Assembly: GCF_026626885.1 (NCBI RefSeq)
Contig: NZ_JAPNOA010000058.1
Location: 103,910 to 167,909 of the forward strand
Length of the DNA: 64,000 bases
From: Parathalassolituus penaei
GTDB taxonomy: Bacteria; Pseudomonadota; Gammaproteobacteria; Pseudomonadales; Oceanobacteraceae
Direction of reading: 5' to 3'
Made by a program: the position numbers and the translations under genes. Below are positions 46,166 to 55,994 of the stretch, piece by piece (the first letter of the stretch is position 1; each line of letters starts with the position of its first letter). Under the pieces are notes generated by a model. That model was not told where the DNA came from, made no database searches, and was given only the letters and a program-made list of their open reading frames with translations.

Positions 46166-47495
46166 AAGTTATTTTGGCACCGACGGTATTCGTGGAATGG
46201 TCGGTGAGCATCCAATCACCCCGGATTTTGTAATGCGTCTGGGCTGGGCAGCAGGGAAGGTATTTTCCCGTCAGGGCAAGAGCAAGATTCTGATTGGCAA
46301 GGACACCCGTATTTCCGGTTATATGTTCGAGTCGGCGCTGGAGGCTGGCTTGTCTGCTGCTGGTGTGAATATCTGCTTGTTGGGTCCGATTCCAACACCA
46401 GGGATTGCCTATTTGACCCGTACCTTCCGGGCGCAGGCCGGCATTGTGATCAGTGCTTCCCACAACCCGTATTACGATAACGGCATCAAGTTTTTCTCGG
46501 GCGATGGTCAGAAGCTGCCAGATGAAACCGAAGCTGCTATCGAAGCATGTCTGGATGAACCAATGCAGTGTGTTGATTCGCGCTCGTTGGGCAAGGCTGT
46601 CCGTATCAATGACGCCGCGGGTCGCTATACCGAGTTCTGCAAGGGCACGGTGGGTTCACTGAACCTGAGTGGCATGAAAATCGTGCTGGATTGCGCCCAT
46701 GGTGCGACTTACCAGATTGCTCCTGCAGTGTTTTCCGAGCTGGGTGCTGATGTGGTGGTGCTGGGGAACCGTCCGGACGGTTTTAATATTAATGATGAGG
46801 TTGGTTCAACCTCGCCAGAGCTGTTGCAACAAACCGTATTGGCCGAGCGGGCTGATCTGGGGATTGCCTTTGATGGTGATGGTGACCGTGTGTTGATGGT
46901 CGACCATAAGGGTGAATTGGTTGATGGTGACCAGCTGCTGTTTATTATTGCATCCGCTGCTCGTAAGGCTGGTCGTCTGCACGGTGGGGTGGTAGGGACC
47001 CTGATGAGTAATATGGGGCTGGAACTGGCCATGCGTGATCAGGATATTCCATTCCTGCGTGCCAAGGTGGGTGACCGTTATGTCATGCAGATGCTGGCTG
47101 CCAACGGTTGGCGTTATGGTGGTGAGTCTTCTGGCCACCTGTTGTGTCTGGATGTACAGACCACTGGTGATGGTATTGTGTCGGCGTTGCAGGTGCTGCA
47201 AGCCCTGAATGATACCCAGACCAGCTTGTACGATTGGCAGAAACGTATGTCGAAGATGCCACAGGTAATGATTAACGTACGCCGTGATGGCTCGCGCCAG
47301 ATTAGCGATTGCCCGGAAATTGAAGCAGCCGTAAAAGGCGTTGAAGCGCGTCTGGCCGGTCGTGGTCGTGTTCTGTTGCGTCCTTCTGGCACTGAACCTG
47401 TGGTGCGGGTGATGGTGGAAGGCGAGGATGAGAGTCTCACCGCAACTCTGGCGCAGGAGCTGGCAGCTGTGGTCGAGAAGGCGCTGGCTGGCTGA
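46158..47495 (+). CDS. glmM: Phosphoglucosamine mutase
   Basis: 445 aa enzyme converting glucosamine-6-P to glucosamine-1-P for UDP-GlcNAc, hence peptidoglycan and LPS. It has [20 protein letters not shown], the phosphoserine loop [17 protein letters not shown] near residue 100, the Mg site [13 protein letters not shown], the sugar loop GGESSGHLL and the phosphate loop [14 protein letters not shown]. It differs clearly from the manB paralogue at 26 kb, which has TGSHIP. It begins inside the folP end. Confidence 0.97.
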   Translation: MSRSYFGTDGIRGMVGEHPITPDFVMRLGWAAGKVFSRQGKSKILIGKDTRISGYMFESALEAGLSAAGVNICLLGPIPTPGIAYLTRTFRAQAGIVISASHNPYYDNGIKFFSGDGQKLPDETEAAIEACLDEPMQCVDSRSLGKAVRINDAAGRYTEFCKGTVGSLNLSGMKIVLDCAHGATYQIAPAVFSELGADVVVLGNRPDGFNINDEVGSTSPELLQQTVLAERADLGIAFDGDGDRVLMVDHKGELVDGDQLLFIIASAARKAGRLHGGVVGTLMSNMGLELAMRDQDIPFLRAKVGDRYVMQMLAANGWRYGGESSGHLLCLDVQTTGDGIVSALQVLQALNDTQTSLYDWQKRMSKMPQVMINVRRDGSRQISDCPEIEAAVKGVEARLAGRGRVLLRPSGTEPVVRVMVEGEDESLTATLAQELAAVVEKALAG

Positions 47496-47560
47496 GTTGG
47501 CCTTGTTTCGATGGCGCATCTTGGATAGTATCTGCGCCTTCGAATTCAAGGGGCTTTATC

Positions 47561-48301
47561 GTGCGACGTTTGTTAGTAGCCGGTAACTGGAAAATGAATG
47601 CCTCCCGCGCCATGGTGTCGGAGTTGCTGGGTCAGCTGGCAACACTGTCTGCAACCGACCGGGATGTGCTCGTATGTCCTCCGTTTCCATACCTGGTTCC
47701 GGCTGCGGCCGAACTGGCAGGAAGCGGTATTCTTATGGGGGCACAAAACTGTGCAGCAGAGGCATTCGGTGCATTTACCGGTGAAGTCTCTGCAGCCATG
47801 TTGGCGGATGTAAATTGCCAGTATGTGATTCTGGGGCACTCTGAGCGCCGTTCCCTGTATGGGGAAACGGATGAGCTGGTGCTGACCAAAATGCGTCAGG
47901 TGCTGGATCAGGGTCTGAAAGTCATTCTGTGTGTGGGGGAATCCCTGCAGGAACGTCAGGCCGGTCAGGAAGAATCTGTGGTTGGTGGTCAGCTGGCGTT
48001 GGCGCTGGCCAAACTGGGTGATGACGACTGGAAACAGATGGTTGTTGCCTATGAGCCGGTCTGGGCAATTGGTACTGGCGAAACCGCTACTCCAGCCCAG
48101 GCACAAGCCATGCACGCGTTTATTCGTGCACAGCTGGCGGCTCGTGCTGAATGGATCGCGGCGGAAACCCGTGTTCTGTATGGCGGTAGTGTCAAGGCAG
48201 ATAACGCTGCCGAACTTTTTTCCCAGCCGGACATCGACGGTGGTCTGGTGGGGGGGGCGTCTTTGGACGTCGGTCAGTTCACCGCAATTTGTATGGCATA
48301 G
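47561..48301 (+). CDS. tpiA: Triose-phosphate isomerase
   Basis: 246 aa TIM-barrel enzyme of glycolysis and gluconeogenesis. Catalytic Lys in AGNWKMN, His in VILGHSERRSLYGE, Glu in VAYEPVWAIGTG, and the phosphate-binding LYGGSVKADNA and GGLVGGASLD segments are present. GTG start at 47561 preceded by AAGGGGC. It is 6 bp upstream of secG. Confidence 0.97.
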   Translation: MRRLLVAGNWKMNASRAMVSELLGQLATLSATDRDVLVCPPFPYLVPAAAELAGSGILMGAQNCAAEAFGAFTGEVSAAMLADVNCQYVILGHSERRSLYGETDELVLTKMRQVLDQGLKVILCVGESLQERQAGQEESVVGGQLALALAKLGDDDWKQMVVAYEPVWAIGTGETATPAQAQAMHAFIRAQLAARAEWIAAETRVLYGGSVKADNAAELFSQPDIDGGLVGGASLDVGQFTAICMA

Positions 48302-48307
48302 GTAAAT

Positions 48308-48694
48308 ATGGAATCTATCATTCTCGTTGTTCATATCCTGCTGGCATTGGGCATCATCGGCTTTGTGATGCTGCAGCAGGGCAAGGGAGCCGATGCCGGC
48401 GCTTCTTTTGGTGGTGGTGCTTCCCAGACTGTGTTTGGTAGTGCCGGTTCTGGCAATTTTCTGAGCCACACTACTGCATGGCTGGCTGCCGGTTTTTTCG
48501 TAACCAGTCTTGCATTGGGCGTTTATGCCAAGCACAAGGCTGATTCTGTATCAGAAATCGGAATTCCTAGTCAGGAAGTGATAGAAAAGCTTGAAAAGGA
48601 TGTACCAGTTGTGGAAGAATACGTACCTCCTTCTGATGCACCCGACTTGGATGCGTCAGCAGCCAATGAACCAGCAGCTGATAAAGCTAACTGA
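48308..48694 (+). CDS. secG: Preprotein translocase subunit SecG
   Basis: 128 aa small membrane protein of the SecYEG channel. Two helices (IILVVHILLALGIIGFVML; TTAWLAAGFFVTSLALGVYA) flank the conserved loop QQGKGADAGASFGGGASQTVFGSAGSGNFL. The acidic C-terminal tail, after about residue 80, is long and variable. It sits between tpiA and tRNA-Leu as in Pseudomonas and E. coli. Confidence 0.95.
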   Translation: MESIILVVHILLALGIIGFVMLQQGKGADAGASFGGGASQTVFGSAGSGNFLSHTTAWLAAGFFVTSLALGVYAKHKADSVSEIGIPSQEVIEKLEKDVPVVEEYVPPSDAPDLDASAANEPAADKAN

Positions 48695-48715
48695 GTTAAC
48701 GGCTGGTCCTGTTGT

Positions 48716-48801
48716 GCGGATGTGGTGAAATTGGTAGACACGCCATCTTGAGGGGGTGGTGAGCCTAGCTCGTGCGAGTTCGAGTCTCGCCATCCGCACC
48801 A
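48716..48801 (+). tRNA. tRNA-Leu (anticodon GAG)
   Basis: 86-base class II tRNA with encoded CCA. Acceptor stem GCGGATG pairs with CATCCGC, discriminator A. The anticodon stem CCATC/GGTGG encloses loop TTGAGGG with anticodon GAG at 48750-48752, reading CUC/CUU codons. A long variable arm and the T loop GTTCGAGTC are present. It lies in the same place as leuU in E. coli (secG-leuU-...-rimP). Confidence 0.97.
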
Positions 48802-48871
48802 ACCTTTTCAGAAAGCGCATGGATGTTGCTTTTAGAACCGGGTGTCACAGATGACTTCCGGTTGCTGTTTG

Positions 48872-48896
48872 AAGCCCCTCACGTCAGGGGCTTTTT
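48872..48896 (+). terminator. Intrinsic terminator after tRNA-Leu
   Basis: AAGCCCCT-CACGTC-AGGGGCTT followed by TTT, 70 bp downstream of the tRNA. Confidence 0.85.
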
Positions 48897-49017
48897 AGTA
48901 ACTGTCACTTTTGCAAGTCGAACATTCTGGTTATTTACTTAAGAATTGTTTGTCGCATTCGACAGGTTTCAGGTTTGGGCAGATATGTTGTCCGGGAGTT
49001 CCGGATAATGAATCGGG

Positions 49018-49045
49018 CTGGGCACTAGGTGCCCAGTTTTTGTTT
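49018..49045 (+). promoter_or_regulatory. Terminator/attenuator in the rimP-nusA-infB leader
   Basis: CTGGGCAC-TAG-GTGCCCAG followed by TTTTTGTTT is a complete intrinsic terminator ending 13 bases before the rimP ATG, overlapping the approach to its ribosome-binding site AGGGGG. As a second terminator after the one at 48872 it lies inside the probable leader of the operon, where it could attenuate transcription. In E. coli, terminators also lie between metY and rimP and NusA controls its own operon; the parallel here is inference. Confidence 0.75.
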
Positions 49046-49058
49046 CTAGGGGGTGAAA

Positions 49059-49514
49059 ATGGCTCGCGATTCACGTTTGATCGAAATGCTGGCTCCGGTA
49101 GTCGAGTCCATGGACTTTGTGTTCTGGGGACTGGAACTGCTGATGCAGGGTAAGCAGACGGTTCTGCGCGTCTACATCGATCATGCTAATGGCATTACCG
49201 TTGATAATTGTGCAGACGTCAGTCGTCAGCTCAGCGCGGTGCTCGACGTAGAGGATCCGATTGCCCAGGATTACACCCTGGAAGTTTCCTCGCCGGGGAT
49301 GGATCGTCCCCTGTTCCGCCTTGAACAGTACGTTCAGTCGGTTGGACAAATCATTGAATTGCGTCTGCGCCTGCCATTTGATGGCCGTCGTCGTTTCAAA
49401 GGGCTCCTTAAAGGAGTTGAACAGGAAGATATCGTGCTGCTGGTTGATGATCACGAGTATCTACTGCCCGTTGATCTGATCGAAAAGGCTCAGATCGTTC
49501 CCATTTTTGATTAA
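49059..49514 (+). CDS. rimP: Ribosome maturation factor RimP
   Basis: 151 aa protein needed for 30S maturation. The N-terminal domain carries [18 protein letters not shown] and [19 protein letters not shown]; the linker [17 protein letters not shown] is the family signature; the C-terminal SH3-like domain follows. The start is ATG 49059 after AGGGGG; a GTG two codons upstream is in frame. First gene of rimP-nusA-infB. Confidence 0.96.
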   Translation: MARDSRLIEMLAPVVESMDFVFWGLELLMQGKQTVLRVYIDHANGITVDNCADVSRQLSAVLDVEDPIAQDYTLEVSSPGMDRPLFRLEQYVQSVGQIIELRLRLPFDGRRRFKGLLKGVEQEDIVLLVDDHEYLLPVDLIEKAQIVPIFD

Positions 49515-49540
49515 TTAAGGTTGCACAGCGAGGCTGGAAG

Positions 49541-51037
49541 ATGAGTAAAGAAATTCTCCTGGTCGCGGAAGCGGTTTCCAACGAAAAAGGCGTCTCCCGG
49601 GACGTGATTTTTGAGGCTATTGAGTCGGCTCTGGAAGCAGCCGCCAAAAAGCGCTACGAAGACGAAGAAGCGACCATTCGTGTGACCATCGATCGCAAGA
49701 CCGGTGATTACGAAACATTCCGCAGCTGGCTGGTCGTCAGCAACGACGTGGTTCCAGGTCTGGGTGATGAACTGACCTTGCAGGAAGCCCACGAGATTGA
49801 TACCAATCTGCAACCTGGCGACACATACGAAGTACGTATCGAAAACCCGGATTTCGGTCGTATTGCTGCCCAGGCTGCCAAGCAGATCATCGTACAGAAA
49901 GTACGTGAAGCTGAACGCGCCCAGATCGTTGATCAGTACCAGCACCGTGTTGGTGAAATCATTAACGGTACTGTCAAGAAAGTGACCCGTGACAATATTA
50001 TTGTTGACTTGGGTAACAACGCTGAAGGCCTGCTGCCAAAAGACCAATTGATCGGTCGTGAAGTGATGCGTATGGGCGAGCGTGTACGTGCTGTTCTGCA
50101 AGCCGTACGTCCGGAAAACCGTGGTCCTCAGCTGATGATGAGTCGTACCTGTCCGGAAATGCTGATCGAGCTGTTCCGCATCGAAGTACCGGAAATTGCG
50201 GAAGAAGTTATTGAGATCAAGGGCGCGTCCCGTGATCCGGGCTCGCGTGCCAAAATCGCTGTAAAAACCAACGACAAGCGTATCGACCCTGTGGGTGCGT
50301 GTGTTGGTATGCGTGGTGCGCGTGTGCAGGCTGTTACCAACGAACTGGGTGGCAGCGAACGTATTGATATCGTGCTGTGGGATGACAACCCGGCACAACT
50401 GGTGATCAACGCCATGGCTCCAGCCGATGTGGCGTCGATCGTTATGGATGAAGACACCAACACCATGGATGTGGCTGTCGAGGCAGATAACCTCGCCCAG
50501 GCAATTGGTCGTGGCGGTCAGAACGTGCGTCTGGCTTCCGAACTGACTGGCTGGGAAATTAACGTCATGACCGTCGAGGACGCTGCTGCCAAGCAGAACC
50601 AGGAAGCTTCTGGCTACATCGACAACTTCATGAAAACCCTCGATATCGACGAGGATCTTGCTGTACTTCTGGTTGAAGAAGGTTTTACAACTCTCGAGGA
50701 AGTGGCTTATGTGCCGCTCGACGAGATGCTGTCCATTGATAGTCTGGACGAAGACATCGTGACTGAGCTGCGTAATCGTGCAAAAGATTACTTGCTGACT
50801 CAGGCGATTGCTTCCGAGGAGAAGCTGGAAGAAGCCCAGCCATCCGAAGACCTGCTGGCGATGGATGGTATGGACAAGCACCTGGCCCTGGTTCTGGCCA
50901 GCAAGGGAGTTTGTACAATGGAAGATCTGGCCGAGCAGTCCATCGATGATTTGATGGACATCGAGGATATGACGGAAGAAAAAGCGGCGGATCTGATCAT
51001 GACCGCCCGCAAGCCCTGGTTTGAGGGCAACGACTAA
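49541..51037 (+). CDS. nusA: Transcription termination/antitermination factor NusA
   Basis: 498 aa RNA-polymerase-binding factor that modulates pausing, termination and antitermination. Domains: N-terminal RNAP-binding domain (1-125), S1 (about 135-200, [21 protein letters not shown]), two KH domains ([41 protein letters not shown]), and two C-terminal acidic repeats (from about 360) typical of gammaproteobacterial NusA. It is followed by infB after 27 bp and probably autoregulates this operon. Confidence 0.97.
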   Translation: MSKEILLVAEAVSNEKGVSRDVIFEAIESALEAAAKKRYEDEEATIRVTIDRKTGDYETFRSWLVVSNDVVPGLGDELTLQEAHEIDTNLQPGDTYEVRIENPDFGRIAAQAAKQIIVQKVREAERAQIVDQYQHRVGEIINGTVKKVTRDNIIVDLGNNAEGLLPKDQLIGREVMRMGERVRAVLQAVRPENRGPQLMMSRTCPEMLIELFRIEVPEIAEEVIEIKGASRDPGSRAKIAVKTNDKRIDPVGACVGMRGARVQAVTNELGGSERIDIVLWDDNPAQLVINAMAPADVASIVMDEDTNTMDVAVEADNLAQAIGRGGQNVRLASELTGWEINVMTVEDAAAKQNQEASGYIDNFMKTLDIDEDLAVLLVEEGFTTLEEVAYVPLDEMLSIDSLDEDIVTELRNRAKDYLLTQAIASEEKLEEAQPSEDLLAMDGMDKHLALVLASKGVCTMEDLAEQSIDDLMDIEDMTEEKAADLIMTARKPWFEGND

Positions 51038-51064
51038 TCCACTCGCTCGGCATAGGAGATACGT

Positions 51065-54037
51065 ATGGCAGAAGTAACAGTTAAAGAACTCGCCGACGTG
51101 GTTGGGACCAGCGTTGATCGCTTGTTGTCCCAGATGAAAGAAGCTGGTTTGCCACAAACGGCAGCCGCTCAGAAAGTTTCTGATGATGAAAAGCAGCGTC
51201 TGCTGACCTTTTTGAAGAAGAGTCACGGCGAAGCAGCCTCTGGCCCACAGAAGATCACCTTGAAGCGTAAGGTGACGACTACTCTGAAAACTGGTCAGGG
51301 TGGCAAAAAAGCGGTTTCTATCGAAGTGCGTCAAAAGCGTACTTATGTAAAACGCGATGAAGTGGATCAGGAAGCTGAAGCCGCTCGTCAGGCGGAAGTT
51401 GTGCGTCAGGAAGCAGAAGCTAAGGCTGCTGAAGCCGCTGCAAAGTCTGCTCGTGAAGCGGCTGTAGCCTCTGCTGCTGAAGCACCTGCAGCCCCTGCAC
51501 GTGCTCGTACTGACTCGGCGCCAACGGCACAGATTCGTCCGCGTCAGGACAATCGCAACTCCAGTGGCCCTGTAGCCACTGTACGTGAGCGTTCCGATCG
51601 TCCAGCCCGTGATGGCAATCGCGATGACAATCGTGGTAACCGTGATGATAACCGCGGCAACCGTGATGATAACCGCGGCAACCGTGACGACAATCGTGGT
51701 AACCGCGATGACAGCCGTCCAGCGCGTCCACCGCGTGATGGTGACCGTCCTCAGCGTGATGGCGATCGTCCACAACGTGATGGCAACCGTCCTCCACGTG
51801 ATGGTAATCGTCCTCCACGTGATGGCGGCAATCGTCCGGATAACCGTAGTGGCGATCGTCCGCAACGCGAAGGCGACCGTCCACAACGCGAAGGCGACCG
51901 TCCACAACGTGATGGTGACCGTCCTGATAACCGTGGTGGTGATCGTGGTCCGCGTCCTCCACAAGCGCGTGTTGCTCCTCGTGGCACCGCTGCTGGTGCT
52001 GATCGCAACAAGAGCCGTGCTCCGGTTGATGAAGAGGCAGCACAAAAACGCGCTGAAGCTGAAGCAGCCCAGGCTCGTCAGGAAGATGCTCGCAACAAGA
52101 AAGGCACCAAGGCCCAGGATCGCAAGCGTTCCGATACTCGTGAAGACAGCCGCTTTGGTAGTGATGACGAGGATTCAGGTGGTCGTGGTGGTCGTGGCGG
52201 TCGCGGCAAGCCAAAGGCCAAGGGCCGTGGCGGTCGTGGTCAGTCCAACGAGCACGCGTTTACCAAGCCAACTGCGCCGGTCATTTACGATATTGAGCTG
52301 CCAGAAGCGATCACTGTTGGTGATCTGGCTGCCAAGATGGCCGTTAAAGCAGGTGAAGTGATCAAGGTTCTGATGGGTATGGGTGTGATGGCGACCATCA
52401 ACCAGACTCTGGATCAGGACACTGCCACTCTGGTGGTAGAAGAAATGGGTCACAAGGTCTCCAAGCTGATTGCGGACAACGCACTGGAAGTTGCAGTGAC
52501 TGAATCCGTTTCCTATGAAGGCGACGAGAAACCACGTGCTCCGGTTGTTACAGTAATGGGTCACGTTGACCACGGTAAGACCTCTCTGCTCGACTACATT
52601 CGTCGTACCAAAGTGGCGTCTGGCGAAGCGGGTGGTATTACCCAGCACATTGGTGCTTACCATGTAGAAACCGACCGTGGCATGGTGTCCTTCCTGGATA
52701 CCCCTGGTCACGCTGCGTTTACCGCAATGCGTGCCCGTGGTGCCCAGTCTACTGACGTGGTGATTCTGGTGGTGGCGGCCGACGACGGTGTGATGCCACA
52801 AACTGAAGAAGCGATTCAGCACGCCCGTGCTGCCGGTGTTCCACTGGTAGTGGCCATCAACAAGATGGACAAGGCGTCTGCAGACATCGATCGCGTGAAG
52901 AACGAACTGTCTGCACGTGGTGTTCTGCCGGAAGATTGGGGCGGCGACGTACCATTCGTTCCAGTGTCTGCTCACACCGGTATGGGTGTGGATGACCTGC
53001 TGGAAGCGGTACTGCTGCAAGCGGAAATTCTGGAACTGACTGCTCACTTCGATGGCCCGGCCATGGGTGTGGTAGTAGAGTCCCGTCTGGATAAAGGTCG
53101 TGGTCCGGTAGCTACCCTGCTGGTTCAGAGCGGCACCCTGAAGAAAGGTGACATCGTTCTGGCTGGTACCTGCTACGGTCGTGCCCGTGCCCTGCTGGAC
53201 GAGAACGGTCAGCCAGTAGAAAGCGCTGGTCCTTCTATCCCGGTAGAAATCCTGGGTCTGAACGGTACTCCGGATGCTGGTGACAACTTCATGGTTGTGG
53301 AAAGCGAGAAGAAAGCCCGTGATGTGGCGGAATTCCGTGAATCCCGTGCCCGTGAACAGGTTCAGCAGCGTCAACAGGCAGCCAAGCTGGATGCTCTGTT
53401 CGCCGGTATGTCCGATGGTCAGCAAGCGGTTCTGAATGTCGTTCTGAAAACCGACGTACGTGGTTCTCTGGAAGCGATCCATAGCTCCCTGCAGAAACTG
53501 GCTACCGACGAAGTGAAAGTGAACGTGGTGTCCTCCGGTGTTGGTGGTATCACCGAAACTGACGTGACTCTGGCAGTTGCTTCTTCTGCGGTGGTATTCG
53601 GTTTCAACGTACGTGCCGACAACGCAGCCAAGCGTATCGTTGAGAACGCTGGTATCGATATGCGTTACTACAGCGTGATCTACGATCTGCTGGATGACGT
53701 GAAACAGGCGATGGCGGGTCTGCTGGCTCCTGAACTGCGTGAAGAGATTGTGGGTATCGCCGAAGTGCGTGATGTCTTCAACTCTCCGAAATTCGGTCAG
53801 ATTGCAGGCTGTATGGTTATTGATGGTATCGTGTACCGTCACAAGAAGATCCGTGTTCTGCGTTCCAACGTAGTGATCTACGAAGGCGAACTGGAATCTC
53901 TGCGTCGTTACAAGGACGACGTGGCGGAAGTTCGCCAGGGTATGGAATGTGGTATCGGCGTGAAGCACTATCAGGACGTTCGCCCTGGCGACCAGATTGA
54001 AGTGTTCGACGTCAAGGAAGTGGCTCGTACCCTGTAA
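51065..54037 (+). CDS. infB: Translation initiation factor IF-2
   Basis: 990 aa GTPase that places fMet-tRNA on the 30S subunit. An IF2_N domain ([21 protein letters not shown]) starts the protein; an Ala/Glu coil and a long Arg/Asp/Gly/Asn-rich repeat region (about residues 180-300) follow, then a Lys/Gly-rich stretch and a second IF2_N-like domain. The G domain has GHVDHGKTS near 499, DTPGHAAFT near 545 and NKMD near 599. Domains II-IV complete the fold to the C-terminus. The repeat linker makes it longer than E. coli IF-2 (890 aa). A terminator follows. Confidence 0.97.
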   Translation: MAEVTVKELADVVGTSVDRLLSQMKEAGLPQTAAAQKVSDDEKQRLLTFLKKSHGEAASGPQKITLKRKVTTTLKTGQGGKKAVSIEVRQKRTYVKRDEVDQEAEAARQAEVVRQEAEAKAAEAAAKSAREAAVASAAEAPAAPARARTDSAPTAQIRPRQDNRNSSGPVATVRERSDRPARDGNRDDNRGNRDDNRGNRDDNRGNRDDNRGNRDDSRPARPPRDGDRPQRDGDRPQRDGNRPPRDGNRPPRDGGNRPDNRSGDRPQREGDRPQREGDRPQRDGDRPDNRGGDRGPRPPQARVAPRGTAAGADRNKSRAPVDEEAAQKRAEAEAAQARQEDARNKKGTKAQDRKRSDTREDSRFGSDDEDSGGRGGRGGRGKPKAKGRGGRGQSNEHAFTKPTAPVIYDIELPEAITVGDLAAKMAVKAGEVIKVLMGMGVMATINQTLDQDTATLVVEEMGHKVSKLIADNALEVAVTESVSYEGDEKPRAPVVTVMGHVDHGKTSLLDYIRRTKVASGEAGGITQHIGAYHVETDRGMVSFLDTPGHAAFTAMRARGAQSTDVVILVVAADDGVMPQTEEAIQHARAAGVPLVVAINKMDKASADIDRVKNELSARGVLPEDWGGDVPFVPVSAHTGMGVDDLLEAVLLQAEILELTAHFDGPAMGVVVESRLDKGRGPVATLLVQSGTLKKGDIVLAGTCYGRARALLDENGQPVESAGPSIPVEILGLNGTPDAGDNFMVVESEKKARDVAEFRESRAREQVQQRQQAAKLDALFAGMSDGQQAVLNVVLKTDVRGSLEAIHSSLQKLATDEVKVNVVSSGVGGITETDVTLAVASSAVVFGFNVRADNAAKRIVENAGIDMRYYSVIYDLLDDVKQAMAGLLAPELREEIVGIAEVRDVFNSPKFGQIAGCMVIDGIVYRHKKIRVLRSNVVIYEGELESLRRYKDDVAEVRQGMECGIGVKHYQDVRPGDQIEVFDVKEVARTL
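51606..51945 (+). repeat. Tandem repeats in infB coding for Arg/Asp-rich linker
   Basis: About five 21-base units encode RDDNRGN-type heptads (51620-51715), followed by degenerate 15-18-base units encoding [14 protein letters not shown] and REGDRPQ. Synonymous differences between units show they are old enough to diverge yet kept in frame. Such tracts are prone to length change by slippage. Confidence 0.85.
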
Positions 54038-54060
54038 GCGGTACAGTCAGTTCTACAGAA

Positions 54061-54090
54061 ACAAGGCCCGGTCAGTCCGGGCTTTGTTTT
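54061..54090 (+). terminator. Intrinsic terminator after infB
   Basis: ACAAGGCCCGG-TCAGT-CCGGGCTTTGT followed by TTT; one G-T pair in an otherwise complete stem. It separates infB from rbfA, so rbfA-truB need read-through or a separate promoter. Confidence 0.82.
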
Positions 54091-54144
54091 CTGTGAAATC
54101 CAATGATTCGTGGCTCCCAAGAGCCAACATGGCGGAGTATCCGG

Positions 54145-54570
54145 ATGCCAAAAGAATTCAGCCGTACCTCGCGACTGGGCGAGCAGATCCAGCGCGAGCT
54201 GGCACGTAAAATCCAGTTTGATCTGAAAGACCCACGCCTCGGCATGGTCACCATCAACCACGTCAAGGTTGCCAAGGATCTTGGTTATGCCGATATCTAC
54301 TTCACAGTGATGGGCGCACGCGGCGAAACGGATGCCGAAATTCGTGTCCAGACTGAAACCATTCTGAACGATGCTGCCGGTTTCCTGCGTTTCGAGCTGG
54401 CGCGTTTCCTGACCACCCGGATTACGCCGCATCTGCGTTTTCACTACGACGAGTCCTTCGATCGTGGTCATCACCTCACTAATCTGATTCGCAAGGCTCG
54501 TACCGAAGATGAGGTACGTTCCGGTCGTTCAGCCGCTCAGGCTGACGGTGACAGTTCATCTGACGAGTAA
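54145..54570 (+). CDS. rbfA: 30S ribosome-binding factor A
   Basis: 141 aa KH-fold protein needed for late 16S rRNA processing and cold adaptation. The start MPKEFSRTSRLGEQIQREL at 54145 has a GGAG site; the family segment DPRLGMVTINHVKVAKDLGYADIYFTV and the end TTRITPHLRFHYDESFDRG are present. The C-terminal tail is acidic and variable. It is followed by truB after 20 bp. Confidence 0.96.
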   Translation: MPKEFSRTSRLGEQIQRELARKIQFDLKDPRLGMVTINHVKVAKDLGYADIYFTVMGARGETDAEIRVQTETILNDAAGFLRFELARFLTTRITPHLRFHYDESFDRGHHLTNLIRKARTEDEVRSGRSAAQADGDSSSDE

Positions 54571-54590
54571 GCAGGCTGGCACAGATATCA

Positions 54591-55559
54591 ATGGCTCGAC
54601 GTAATCGCGGCCGTGACGTTCACGGCATTGTTCTGCTCAACAAACCGCTGGGCATGAGCTCCAACCAGGCATTGCAGGTCGTAAAGCGTATCTATAACGC
54701 TCGTAAGGCTGGTCATACCGGCGCTCTGGATCCTGAAGCCAGTGGTTTGTTGCCAATCTGTCTGGGCGAAGCCACCAAGTTTTCCCAGTTGTTGCTGGAA
54801 TCCGACAAGGGCTACGAAACCACTGCGCACCTTGGTATTGTCCGCAGCACCGGTGATAACGAAGGTGAGATTGTGTCCACCCGGCCGGTTCCCGAGCTCG
54901 ATGATGCTGCTATTGAAGCGGTGCTGGAGCGTTTTCGTGGTGACGTTGAACAGGTGCCGCCGATGTTTTCGGCGCTCAAGTTCAATGGCAAACCCTTGTA
55001 TGAGCTGGCCCGGCAGGGTATGACGGCTGAAGAAGCCACCGAAATTGCCGAGCGCAAACGTCGTGTTATTCGTATTCTGGAGCTTGAAAAGCTCGATTTC
55101 CGTAATGGCTGCGAACTGGATCTGAATGTGGTCTGCACCAAAGGCACCTATATTCGCACTCTGGTAGAAGACATCGGTGAGGCGATTGGGTGTGGTGCTT
55201 ATGTCAGCCGTTTGCATCGGGTGCTGACGGGGCCATATCGTGGTAGCCAGATGATTGGCCTTGATCATCTTGAAGCCTTGTTCGAGGCCCAGGATTATGC
55301 CGCACTGGATGCCTTGCTGATGCCGATGGAGTCTGCCGTGCCACATTGGCCGTTTGCTGAGCTGTCGTGGGCGCAGGCGCAAAAAGTAATGCTGGGGCAG
55401 GCACTCAATACTAGCCTCGACGATGCAGCTTCGGTACAATTGTGGGCCGCTGAATCTGGCGTCAGACAGTTTATCGGTGTCGGATCCATCCAGAAAGGCC
55501 GTTTGCAACCCACTCGGTTGTTGAATGTTGCCCTGTTTGATCCTGTCGCACCGGTCTGA
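54591..55559 (+). CDS. truB: tRNA pseudouridine(55) synthase
   Basis: 322 aa enzyme forming pseudouridine 55 in the tRNA T loop. It has GIVLLNKPLGMSSNQAL, the catalytic motif HTGALDPEASGLLPICLGEATKF with the essential Asp, PPMFSALKFNGKPLYELARQG, and CTKGTYIRTLVEDIG. A C-terminal PUA-like part follows. It keeps the conserved rbfA-truB-rpsO order. Confidence 0.97.
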   Translation: MARRNRGRDVHGIVLLNKPLGMSSNQALQVVKRIYNARKAGHTGALDPEASGLLPICLGEATKFSQLLLESDKGYETTAHLGIVRSTGDNEGEIVSTRPVPELDDAAIEAVLERFRGDVEQVPPMFSALKFNGKPLYELARQGMTAEEATEIAERKRRVIRILELEKLDFRNGCELDLNVVCTKGTYIRTLVEDIGEAIGCGAYVSRLHRVLTGPYRGSQMIGLDHLEALFEAQDYAALDALLMPMESAVPHWPFAELSWAQAQKVMLGQALNTSLDDAASVQLWAAESGVRQFIGVGSIQKGRLQPTRLLNVALFDPVAPV

Positions 55560-55613
55560 GTCACAGCACCGTTTTTCGTCGCCGGTTTTCCGGGGCGGAA
55601 TCATCCTACTGTT

Positions 55614-55676
55614 AATGTGCACGGTAGCGATGTCTTTTTAACATCAGGTTTATCCTGACGCACATTCTTCGGAGTA
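55614..55676 (+). promoter_or_regulatory. Structured rpsO leader, candidate S15 autoregulatory element
   Basis: AATGTGC (55614-55620) pairs perfectly with GCACATT (55660-55666), enclosing GATGT/ACATC (55629-55645) and CAGG/CCTG (55645-55657), which share one base and may compete. The ribosome-binding site GGAG follows at 55671. S15 represses its own mRNA in several bacteria through leaders that imitate its rRNA three-way junction; that this is one is inference. Confidence 0.55.
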
Positions 55677-55683
55677 AATGAAG

Positions 55684-55953
55684 ATGGCATTGTCTGCTGA
55701 AAAGAAAGCTGAGATCGTAAAAGAGTTCCAAACTGTTGAAGGTGATACTGGTTCTCCGGAAGTTCAGGTTGCTCTGCTGACCTTTAACATCCAGGGCCTG
55801 CAGGGTCACTTCAAGGAACACGGTAAAGATCACCACTCCCGTCGTGGTCTGATCCGTATGGTTAACCAGCGTCGCAAGCTGCTGGACTACCTGAAGAAGA
55901 AAGACTCTTCCCGTTACCTGAACCTGATTCAGCGTCTGGGTCTGCGTCGCTAA
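55684..55953 (+). CDS. rpsO: 30S ribosomal protein S15
   Basis: 89 aa primary rRNA-binding protein. The normal start [11 protein letters not shown] at 55684 is preferred over an ATG two codons earlier because of spacing to GGAG. Family sequence includes [46 protein letters not shown] and the final [12 protein letters not shown]. In E. coli it is also followed by pnp. Confidence 0.98.
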   Translation: MALSAEKKAEIVKEFQTVEGDTGSPEVQVALLTFNIQGLQGHFKEHGKDHHSRRGLIRMVNQRRKLLDYLKKKDSSRYLNLIQRLGLRR

Positions 55954-55966
55954 TCTCGCGCTTTTG

Positions 55967-55994
55967 CAGCAAAGGCCCTTCGGGGCTTTTGTTG
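55967..55994 (+). terminator. Intrinsic terminator after rpsO
   Basis: CAGCAAAGGCCC-TTCG-GGGCTTTTGTTG: a long stem with a stable UUCG loop, 14 bp after the rpsO stop. Confidence 0.85.

Noticed and set aside
49511-52045. 844-codon open frame on the minus strand across nusA and infB
   Set aside because: It lies opposite two certain genes, is a low-complexity translation of their biased codons and repeats, and has no domain or ribosome-binding site.
52175-53968. 597-codon open frame on the minus strand across infB
   Set aside because: It is antisense to the conserved G domain and the composition (His, Gln, Thr) is that of a complement of biased codons.
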